From NCBI GenBank assembly GCA_963575745.1, contig CAUYUJ010015717.1:82501-114686 (forward strand): 32,186 nucleotides of DNA, given 5' to 3'. The notes below the pieces were generated by a model. That model ran no database searches, was not told the DNA's origin, and worked only from the letters and a program-made list of their open reading frames with translations. The position numbers and the translations under genes were made by a program. The stretch's first letter is position 1. The number at the start of each line of letters is the position of its first letter. Positions 25,381 through 32,186 of the stretch are shown here, one piece after another. The stretch comes from Prorocentrum cordatum (taxonomy: Eukaryota; Sar; Dinophyceae; Prorocentrales; Prorocentraceae).

Positions 25381-26845
25381 TCAGAACGTGCCCGCCTGGC
25401 GGATCAACGTGCGCACCGTCTCCAGCTTGCGCTTCGCGTCGGCCAGGTAGCTCTTGATCGCCTTGACGTCGGGGCAGAGGCGGATGGTGCGATCGTTGTC
25501 GCCGCGGATGATCGCCTCGACGTCATTGTAGATGTCCTGGACCTTGATGTTGTCCTCCTCGACGGTGGTGCGAACGTTCGGCGGCATCCCAGCGAAGTTG
25601 GGGTTGCCGACGATGGTTACCAAAGAGTCGCGCATCTCCTGGACCTTGTCCCTCACAGACTCAGCACCTTTCAGGGCCTTCGCGGCTTGCTTCTTGGCGG
25701 CGGCCTCCAGGAGTTTGGCCTGCTTCTCGCGCTCCTTCTCCTTCTTTGCCTTTCTTGAGTCCTTCTCTTTTTTGCTCTTCTTGTCCGTGCGGCTCTTCCT
25801 CTTCTTCTTGTGGCGCCTGCTATCGGAGGAACTGCTGTCGGAGGAACTCTCCGACTTGTCGGATTCGGCGCCAGCAACTTTAGCCCGCTTGCCGCCCCTC
25901 TCCGCCACGTCATCGCGGCGCTTGCCCTTCTTTCCTGCCGTGCCCGCCGAGTAGATCGGGACGCGGTAAGTGTTCGTGAACATGCGGTCGGGGCGGATGT
26001 CCCACGGATGAGACATGTCCTTGATGGTATCCGTGTCGAACCCGCGGGTCGCCCACACGCTCAGCGGCAAGAACTCGCCGCCTTCCGCATACCACTCGGT
26101 GTGCTCTTCGAACCCCTTCATGTACTCGCGGAAGTGGGCGACGACGTCCTTGGCGGTGGTGATGTCCCGCACGCCGTTGTAAAACTGCTTATTGGCCTCG
26201 TCGTCGAGGGCGGAGAATTCTGCTGTCGGCCACTCCCCCAGCTCCCTGCTGAGCTGTGTGATCTTGCACGCGCAGCGCGGGCATCTGAAATTGCCCCGCC
26301 CCTTGTTGCGCAGCCTGACCTTGTCGTCCAACTGGACCTCGCAGCCGCAGTCCGAGCAGTGCATGCGGAGGTCGTCAATGAACGTCGGCCGACTCGTGGC
26401 CACGGGCGCCTTGGGGCGCCCCGCGCGCGAATGGCAAGGCAAAGTGACGAGGGGCGCCTCTCTTTGTCACCGCGCCTCTTCTCGGACCTCAGCTCTCTCG
26501 AAAGAGTGGGGCCCGTGAAGAGGCGCGGTGACAAAGAGAGGCGATGCCATGCCATTTGCGAGCAAGGCGCGGGGCCATCGAAGGCTTCGGCTTCGCTGGG
26601 AACATGCCGTACTTCGGCGTGCGCCCGAGGCTTGAAGGCGCTGGCGTCGAAGGTGCTGGCGTCGAAGGCGCTGGCGGCGGCGCAGGGGCAGGGGCGTCGC
26701 CGAAGACTGCTGGCGGAGCCCCTGGCAGGGCGATGGTTGCAGGCGTCGGCGGGGTCGCAGGCGTCGGGGGCGGGGCGGCAGCGTCGTCGGCGGGGCCCGC
26801 GGCGTCGAAATCGGGCGACGGCAAGGAAGCGAAGAACTCGCTCAT
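25381..26845 (-). CDS. Zinc-ribbon and Lys/Ser-rich protein, split by a foldback element
   Basis: Proposed as 26845-26558 joined to 26427-25381 (about 444 residues), starting MSEFFASLPSPDFDAAG. The first exon is Pro/Ala-rich, with the tandem STPAPSTPAP and then SLGRTPKYGMFPAKPKPSMA. The second carries a four-Cys zinc ribbon (HCSDCGCEVQ ... FRCPRCACKI, C-x2-C-x21-C-x2-C), a domain with EFLPLSVWATRGFDTDTI, a Ser-rich then Lys-rich nuclear-type segment (SESSSDSSSSDSRRHKKKRK) and a helical C-terminus ending IRQAGTF. Related unnamed proteins are, from memory, common in dinoflagellates and may be mobile-element or nucleic-acid-binding proteins. Function is not assigned. The two exons are in different frames and meet in phase when the 130-base foldback is removed. 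Confidence 0.6.
26428..26557 (-). mobile_element. Foldback insert between the two exons of the zinc-ribbon gene
   Basis: On the plus strand GCCTCTCTTTGTCACCGCGC followed by CTCTTC (about 26455-26480) is inverted exactly at about 26517-26542, and the outer ends GAATGGCAAGGCA and TGCCATGCCATTT pair as well. The right arm is interrupted by about 12 extra bases (AAGTGACGAGGG). Removing 130 bases joins LAR to RAGRPKAPVA in frame. The sequence is unrelated to the type B foldback at 12584, so it would be a second introner-like family. The splice boundaries are less certain than in the S1 gene. Confidence 0.55.
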
Positions 26846-26984
26846 GGTCCTGGCCCGACGGAGCGGCGGGCGCGACGGCCGCGGGACCACGGGCTGCGGC
26901 GGCGGCTGCACCTCGGGATCGTCGCTGCCGACCTCCACGACCTCCGTTGGCGGAGCGCCGCTCGCCGGCTAAGCGGGCGGAAGG

Positions 26985-27078
26985 GGGAGGGCCCATCTCT
27001 CTCTCTCTCCTTCATCTCTCCTCTCTCTCATCTCTCTTCCTCTCTCGTCCTCATCTCTCTCTCTCTCTCACTCTCTCG

Positions 27079-27111
<33 letters not shown>

Positions 27112-27142
27112 ATATCTCTATTATCTCTCCGCTCTCTCCTCC

Positions 27143-27188
<46 letters not shown>

Positions 27189-27455
27189 GTCCGTCTCTCT
27201 TCTCATCTCATCTTTCTCTCTCTCCTCTCATCCCTGTCTCTCTCCTCTAAACTCTCACCTCCTCGTCTCTCTCTCTCTCTCTCACTTTCTCTCTCTTCTC
27301 TCTCATCTCTCAGTCTCCCCCCTTTCTCTCCTCTCGCTCTCTCTCTCTCTCTCTTCCTCTCCCTCTCTTTCTCTCTCTCTCTCTCTCTCTCACTCGTCCT
27401 CATCTCTCTCTCTCTACTTCTCGTTCGTCTCTCTCTCTCATCTCTCTCGACTTCC

Positions 27456-27542
<87 letters not shown>

Positions 27543-27545
27543 CTC
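26985..27545 (+). repeat. Imperfect (CT)n microsatellite
   Basis: About 560 bases of CT dinucleotides with TCA, TCC and TCG interruptions, ending in a pure run of roughly 80 bases. It lies upstream of the zinc-ribbon gene (minus strand) as GA. The Ser/Leu frames are not coding. Confidence 0.95.
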
Positions 27546-27700
27546 TTAGCGAACCCTTGGCCGTCAAAGGGGGGCGACCGTGCAGACCCCCCCCCTAAAA
27601 AAAAGTAACACTGGGCGCCCTGTGTGCTTCAGTTGCGCTCCTCCGTTCCCCTTTCTCCCTCCCTGACGTCCTCCTCCTCCTTCTCCTCCTCTCCTCCCGC
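27546..27700. other. Spacer with a pyrimidine tract
   Basis: Short mixed sequence then CTCCT repeats that continue into the 3' end of the RING gene. No feature recognised. Confidence 0.5.
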
Positions 27701-28255
27701 CTAGGTGATCTTCAGTCTCCTTCCTCCTCCTCTCCTCCTCCCCCCCCTCCTCCTCCTTCTCCTCCTCCTCTGCCTCCCCCTCCTCCTCGCCAAGCGCGAC
27801 GTCGCCTGGCGCGCCATCATCTCATCCTCCTGCCGCTGGAGGTCCTGCGGGCTCATCCTGCAAGTCGGGCGCTGCAGACATGACAGGGGCGTGCTGCACA
27901 CCCTCACAACCTCTTCGATGCAGACCGTGTGGAACCTGTGAAGGCACTGCAAGATCTCGATCCGCACGTCCTGGGCGTCGTTGCCATCGGGGTCCTCGCG
28001 CAGCTCGCAGCGGCAGATAGCGCACATCTCCTCGACGTCGGCCGCTGGAATGCTCTCGGGGGCTTCGCTGAGCGCCATGCCGCTGCGACCCTCGCTGCCG
28101 AACTCAGCTGCCCCGTGGCCGTCCTCGGCCGCGCGGCTGACGCCGTCGGCCCCGTCGAGCGCGTCGCGCTCGCTGCCCTCTGCCGAGTCGCCGACTAGGG
28201 ACACTCCGAGCTGTCCATCGAGGGGGCGCGGGACTTCAGGCTCATTGTGAGCCAT
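27701..28255 (-). CDS. RING-type zinc-finger protein, probable retrogene
   Basis: MAHNEPEVPRPLDG starts at 28255 (184 residues). An acidic, disordered N-terminus precedes a RING domain with ligands C78, C81 (MCAIC), C104, H106, H109, C112 (CLHRFHTVC) and C126, C132 (SCLQRPTCRM). RING proteins are usually E3 ubiquitin ligases that recruit an E2. The last Cys pair is C-x5-C, not the normal C-x2-C: three residues (LQR) appear inserted, which may damage the second zinc site. The C-terminal Arg/Gly run comes from a triplet tract (27720-27800) and may not be original. The single exon and the relict spliced leader 47 bases upstream of the ATG suggest that a processed mRNA was copied back into the genome. 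The frame is open upstream to 28423, but the start chosen is the one downstream of the leader. Confidence 0.65.
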   Translation of the reverse strand: MAHNEPEVPRPLDGQLGVSLVGDSAEGSERDALDGADGVSRAAEDGHGAAEFGSEGRSGMALSEAPESIPAADVEEMCAICRCELREDPDGNDAQDVRIEILQCLHRFHTVCIEEVVRVCSTPLSCLQRPTCRMSPQDLQRQEDEMMARQATSRLARRRGRQRRRRRRRRGGRRRGGGRRLKIT

Positions 28256-28301
28256 CGTGAACTCGGTCGTTCTAGCGGATATGCCGCTGAGCGTCGAAGC
28301 G

Positions 28302-28322
28302 CTTAAGCCAAAATGGCTTATG
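28302..28322 (-). promoter_or_regulatory. Relict dinoflagellate spliced leader
   Basis: On the minus strand the 21 bases agree with the canonical dinoflagellate leader at 17 of 21 positions, including the whole 13-base core AGCCATTTTGGCT and the terminal AAG. It sits 46 bases before the RING start codon on the same strand. Leaders are added to mRNA by trans-splicing and are not genomic next to genes, so a copy here points to reverse transcription of a mature mRNA. Confidence 0.75.
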
Positions 28323-28396
28323 ACAACCAAACACAGTTGCGGAAATGCAGCTGGTCCGCGGAGGGTGCGCGGGGGGAAGAGAAGGCCCCCTCCCGC

Positions 28397-28760
28397 GGCC
28401 TCTTGAGCCCTCTTGAGGGCCATCTGAGGGCCCTCTTGGAGCCCAAAACGGCGGCCGACATAAGTGGTGATAGCTATCTTGGTCCAAGAAAGCTTTCACC
28501 ACTTTTTGGGGGCCCTTAGGGCCCTCTTAGAGCCCTCGCGAGGCCTCTTGAGCCCTCTTGAGGGCCATCTGAGGGCCCTCTTGGAGCCCAACACGGCGTT
28601 CGAAATAAGTGGTGAAAACTATCTTGGCCCAAGCTAGCTTTCGCAACTTGATTAGGGCCCTGTTGGGGCACTCTTAGATCGCTCTTGAGGCCTCTTGAGC
28701 CCTCTTGAGGGCCTGAGGGTCCTCAGGCCTTCTTGGGGCCCTCTTGAGGCCTCTTGAGCC
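28397..28760 (+). repeat. 145-bp tandem repeat, about 2.4 copies, with hairpin
   Basis: GGCCTCTTGAGCCCTCTTGA starts at 28397, 28542 and 28689. The first unit contains a near-perfect hairpin: AAGTGGTGATAGCTATCTTG with G (28462-28482), one base, then the inverse (28484-28504). The second unit carries a decayed version and the third lacks it. GGCCCTCTTG blocks resemble those of the 190-bp repeat at 5273. Confidence 0.85.
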
Positions 28761-29422
28761 CTACTGAGCTCCTTCCTCCGTCTCATTCTCCGCCTCCCTC
28801 ACTTCCTCCTCTGCCCGTGGAAGGCCGACCTCCTGCTTGCCCGCCTATCCGCCTCCCCCTCCCCCTCCGCCCCCTCCCCCCCCCTCCCCCCCGCCCTCCC
28901 ACCCCCCCTCCCCTTCCCGCCGCCCTCCACCTCTGAGAGCAGTCTGCGGCTGGCAGGGTCCCCGCGCGGCGCCGAGGCTGGCGGGGTCGGGGGGCGAGGG
29001 CGGGGAAGGGGGAGGAGGGGGAGGGGGGGGGAGAGAAGGAGAAGGGGGGGGGAGGAGGAGGGGGGGGAGGAGGAGGAGGAGGGGGAGGAGGCGGAGGACT
29101 GGACTGGACTGGACTCCTGGAGTTCGGTCGGTTGCGGGATTTTGGGGCCCAACTGGATTGAAACCTGGCTTCGCGAAAGAACACTGAGTGGCGTGCCCTT
29201 CGGGCCGCCTTCCTCTCTACGGCCTCTGCGCTCGGGCGGGGCCGCGCTGCCTCATTAGGGGCAACCCCCGATATGGCACGCAGCCTAGAGGCGCCACCTG
29301 GGGACCGATGAATTGCAGTCGATCCCCGTGGCCAGAGAGTACACTGGTCACCAAAGGATCAACACAAAATTTGGTGGCGACCGTGGGGCCACATGGGGAG
29401 AAACGCGGAACGCTTCGTGCAG
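28761..29422. other. Pyrimidine-to-purine switch region; no gene
   Basis: C-rich (CCCCCTCC runs) at about 28770-28935, then G-rich (GGGGAGG runs) at about 28990-29096, with (GGACT)x4 at 29096-29115. The two blocks are partly complementary. After that there is mixed sequence without a supported ORF. Confidence 0.7.
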
Positions 29423-29612
29423 CAACAAAATCAAATTTGTCGCGGGTGCGCTGCGGGCAGCCCGAGGAGGGGGAGGAGGAGGAGAAGGAGGAGGGGAGGA
29501 GGAGGAGAAGGAGGAGGAGGAGAAGGAGGAGGAGGAGGAGCACCCTCAACAAAATCAAATGCGCTGCGGGTATGCTGTGGGCACCCCGAGGAGGAGGAGG
29601 AGGAGGAGGAGG
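29423..29612 (+). repeat. 124-bp direct repeat with GAG tracts
   Basis: CAACAAAATCAAAT, GCGGGT and CCCGAGGAGG occur at 29423 and again at 29547. The space between is a GAG/GGA triplet tract. No coding is inferred. Confidence 0.8.
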
Positions 29613-29663
29613 ACTGCCACGGGGCGGGGGTGGGGGGGGCGCCTCTCGAGGCCCGAAATCCCT

Positions 29664-29775
29664 GGCAGCGCGCCAGATCAAGGCCTGCCAAGTGGTGAGC
29701 GGAAGAGCCGCTTGATACTGGCAGCGCGCCAGATCAAGGCCTGCCAAGTGGTGAGCGGAAGAGCCGCTTGATAAG
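29664..29775 (+). repeat. 56-bp exact tandem duplication
   Basis: GGCAGCGCGCCAGATCAAGG and the following 33 bases, to CCGCTTGATA, are repeated at 29720 with no difference; ATCAA near the start and TTGAT at the end of each unit are inverted. Identity suggests recent duplication. Confidence 0.9.
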
Positions 29776-30068
29776 CGCTGGAGGCGTCGGGGACAAGGAG
29801 GATGAGATGAAAGAGGAGGAGGAGGAGGAGGAGGAGGAGGAGGAGGAGGAGGACGAAGAGAGGAGGAGGATGACGAGGAGGAGGAGGATAAGGAGGATGG
29901 GGGGGAGTGATGACGATGAGGGCAGGATGAGGAAGAGGAGGGAGGAGGCGGGGGAGGCAGGACGGTGGAGGAGGTGAGGTGACAGAATGAAGGGGTGTCA
30001 TGTAAGGAGGATGATGATGGTGGTTTGCATTGCGTTTTCAGACGTTGCGCTAGACCCTGACAACGGCC
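29776..30068. other. GAG-rich tract at 29811-29975; no gene
   Basis: A purine triplet tract with several interruptions, then mixed sequence leading into the palindrome cluster. Confidence 0.8.
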
Positions 30069-30286
30069 TGATAACACGTTATCAGGTTTCTACACATGCG
30101 TTATCACGGTCGTGGTAACGCATTATCACGATATGCGTGATAACACCATGTACCGAGTGATAACGTCAACACGTTTCCTGATAACATGTTATCAGGTGCG
30201 TTATCACGCATGTATGCGTGTGTTATCAGACATTGTGATAACATGTTATCATGGTATGTCACTCGTTATCACATGCTGGTGATAAT
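30069..30286. promoter_or_regulatory. Cluster of TGATAAC / GTTATCA inverted heptamers
   Basis: Twelve exact heptamers occur in 203 bases, at 30069, 30078, 30100, 30138, 30158, 30179, 30188, 30200, 30222, 30236, 30245 and 30265, plus variants at 30122 and 30280. Three pairs form 16-base palindromes: TGATAACACGTTATCA (30069) and TGATAACATGTTATCA (30179 and 30236). The spaces between are otherwise not repetitive, so this is not a simple tandem array. Alternating orientation suggests a dimeric protein-binding array or a decayed palindromic satellite. Function is unknown. Confidence 0.7.
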
Positions 30287-30619
30287 GTGTTGGTAACACA
30301 ACCATGGTGCATGAATCGTGCGGGTGCGCTGTGCGCGTCACACCTGACGTGGGCTCTCATTTGTGCAGGGTGTAATGCCTCTGCGCAGACGGATGAATGT
30401 TTACCGAGCAAAACGCGCGCACAAGCTACACTCGTAGTGTAATTGAACAGACGCACGCAAGCATCCGCAAGCTGCAGCGTGAGTCGGTGGTTGGCGCCCG
30501 ATACTTGCCGAACCCGCCCTCGCCCCGACGAGGGCAAGGCGCAGCGAAGCTGGGAGATAGAATCCTACAGTGATCTGCGCATGCAACCTCCCTGCCCACC
30601 AAGACTGTACCTACATGTA
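30287..30619. other. No gene recognised
   Basis: Mixed sequence between the palindrome cluster and the stop codon of the minus-strand gene. It would hold the 3' untranslated region of that gene. Confidence 0.5.
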
Positions 30620-32182
30620 CTAGCAAACTTTGAGCTTGTCCCACTTGGACGCGGCGGCAGCGTACGCCTCCCTGGCAATCGCCAGAACCTTGGCTGGCGA
30701 CATGCCAGCGACGGATGCCCGCTTCTTCGTGTTGTCGTAAGCTTTCGACGTGAAGGCACCGCGGGTGGTCTTCTTCATCGTGGACTTGGTGATGGACAAC
30801 AGGTCGGAATAGTCAATCCCTTTCGTCTTCCCGCTGCCGCCCTTGGTAGCGGCCTTCATCGCCGACTTCATGGGCGGCGGAGTGGCCTTGCGAGCGGCCT
30901 TCATCACCGACTTCATGGGCGGCGGTGTCGTCACTACATCGTCCTCATCTGATGCATCGTCGCCCTCGTCCTCGGCGGCGTCATCCTCGCCCTCGTCCTC
31001 GGCGGCGTCGCAGATGGCGGCGCAAGCTGGCTTCTTAGAAACGCTGAAAGCGCGCTTCCTGCCCTTGGCGGCGAGCCCCTTCTCCTCCATCATCTTCATC
31101 GCGTTATGCACGGAGTCCTTGAGGGAGACCCTTGGGGGGGCGACGGGCTGATCACCAGGTGCGGCTGGCTGGTCTCGATGGCGCTGGGGCGTGACTTGGA
31201 TGGCGCCATGGTCGGGCGCCGACTCTGGCTGGGGCAGAGGCGCCATGCTACTTTCATGGTGCCCATCGGCCTGGTCCAGCGGCGGCGCAAGGTCGCCGCG
31301 CTGCTGGTGTGGCGACGGAGCGCTCTGCTGGCGGTGGTGGTCTGGCGTCAACAGCTGCAGCCGATTCGAGCTCGGGCGTCCACCAGCACGCGCGCCCTGG
31401 GAGAACACTTCCAGGTTCTCGAGGAGGCCGTTCCCAGCACCGCCGCTGCCTGAAGCCGCAGCGCCACCGCGATTACCCGCCACGAGCTGCATCGCGTTGA
31501 TGGCAAAGGCCTGCATCTGCTGCATCTGCTGCTGCGACTGGAGCAGCATCTGCCTGATGTCCGACTGCGGCTCGATGGGGGCAAGCGCCAGGGATGTCGC
31601 GCTAGACTGGGCGCCGCGCTGGAAGTCCAGCTCGGGCCCCGAGCCGCGGCACCTGTATGAGTTGTCGATCTCGAGCAGCCTCTGCATGTTGAGCGGGCAC
31701 CTCATGGGCCCGTCGCCAGGCCTGGTGCTGAACGCTTTGTTGTGCGCGGCAGGGTAGAGCGTGGCGAACTCGTCTGGCAGAGAAGGCAGTGTGTCGATAC
31801 GCTGATCCATCATCAGCCTCGGCGTCTTGTCTGCAATGCGCCTGTATTCTCTCTTGACGTAGAGGAACTGCTTTTTCTTCTGAAAGAACGACATCGGGTC
31901 CACAGAAGGGTCGCAAAGCATAAGCCAGAGCGAAGTCATTAGCTTGTTCGAGTATTCGCACACGTTGCGCCCCCCGAGGCGGATCACACGCGAAATGATG
32001 AGAGACAGGATCGCCGACGAAGACGGATTCTCCTCTAGCATCTTCTTCCATTCGGCCTCCGTGAAAAATTCCACGAAGCTCGTGTACTTCTGGCCAACGT
32101 TGCCAGTGGTGCTCTGGCGCGGCGCAGGTGATGCCACGAGCAGGGACATGATCTGGGCGTCGTGGCCGTCGAACCAGTTCAC
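30620..32182 (-). CDS. Large protein with acidic and Lys/Pro repeats, 5' end outside the window
   Basis: Open from the window edge to TAG-side 30620 (about 520 residues visible). The first codon shown is GTG, so the true start lies beyond 32186. The N-terminal 200 residues look globular (FTEAEWKKMLEENPSSSAIL, IISRVIRLGGRNVCEYSNKL, MSFFQKKKQFLYVKREYRRI). A Gln/Met-rich helix (QSQQQMQQMQAFAINAMQL), a Pro/Gln/His-rich linker, an acidic double repeat (DAAEDEGEDDAAEDEGDD) and a 15-residue tandem TPPPMKSVMKAARKA / TPPPMKSAMKAATKG (30928-30839) follow. The end is basic and Ala-rich (SPAKVLAIAREAYAAAASKW). Such a tail could bind nucleic acid, as linker-histone-like tails do, but no family is assigned. 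No introns are apparent. Confidence 0.6.
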   Translation of the reverse strand: MNWFDGHDAQIMSLLVASPAPRQSTTGNVGQKYTSFVEFFTEAEWKKMLEENPSSSAILSLIISRVIRLGGRNVCEYSNKLMTSLWLMLCDPSVDPMSFFQKKKQFLYVKREYRRIADKTPRLMMDQRIDTLPSLPDEFATLYPAAHNKAFSTRPGDGPMRCPLNMQRLLEIDNSYRCRGSGPELDFQRGAQSSATSLALAPIEPQSDIRQMLLQSQQQMQQMQAFAINAMQLVAGNRGGAAASGSGGAGNGLLENLEVFSQGARAGGRPSSNRLQLLTPDHHRQQSAPSPHQQRGDLAPPLDQADGHHESSMAPLPQPESAPDHGAIQVTPQRHRDQPAAPGDQPVAPPRVSLKDSVHNAMKMMEEKGLAAKGRKRAFSVSKKPACAAICDAAEDEGEDDAAEDEGDDASDEDDVVTTPPPMKSVMKAARKATPPPMKSAMKAATKGGSGKTKGIDYSDLLSITKSTMKKTTRGAFTSKAYDNTKKRASVAGMSPAKVLAIAREAYAAAASKWDKLKVC

Positions 32183-32186
32183 CTGG

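Noticed and set aside
25810-27549. 579-codon plus-strand frame
   Set aside because: It is antisense to the zinc-ribbon gene and then runs through the CT microsatellite; no domain.

Overview
The window looks like nuclear DNA of a dinoflagellate (a Symbiodiniaceae, Polarella or Prorocentrum type of genome; the genus cannot be fixed from sequence alone). The reasons are GC-rich coding with strong G/C at third positions, very high repeat content, and a relict trans-splicing leader directly upstream of a RING gene. In addition, a foldback element behaves as an introner-type intron, and there is a degenerate reverse-transcriptase polyprotein of the kind that is abundant in dinoflagellates. One run of exactly 100 N (4587-4686) marks a scaffold join, so order across it is inferred by the assembler.

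Layout. 1-9280 is almost wholly repeats. It holds a composite element E1 (335-1880; 77-bp units), a 422-bp tandem duplication carrying two kinds of foldback element (2131-2974), triplet and CA tracts, 34-bp and 190-bp minisatellites, and a second composite element E2 (7027-9280; 89-bp units with an inner ATG microsatellite). 9281-11400 has no convincing gene. 11443-11601 is a SAP-domain exon. 12263-15240 encodes two blocks of four S1 RNA-binding domains each, probably one gene or two neighbouring paralogues; the first block is interrupted by a 158-bp foldback element whose removal restores the reading frame. 16441-20071 is a decayed reverse-transcriptase polyprotein with two in-frame stops.

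20704-24787 (minus strand) is a transposase-like gene in two halves, separated by a third composite element E3 (21751-23517; 90-bp units). 25381-26845 (minus) is a zinc-ribbon/Lys-rich protein gene split by another foldback. 27701-28255 (minus) is a RING protein with a relict spliced leader in its 5' UTR, hence a retro-copied gene. 28397-30290 holds minisatellites and a striking cluster of TGATAAC palindromes. 30620-32182 (minus) is a large protein with Lys/Pro repeats, running off the window edge.

The genes do not form a pathway. What ties the window together is mobile and repetitive DNA: the same foldback family is seen as intergenic DNA and as an intron, and the same head-VNTR-tail element is seen three times.
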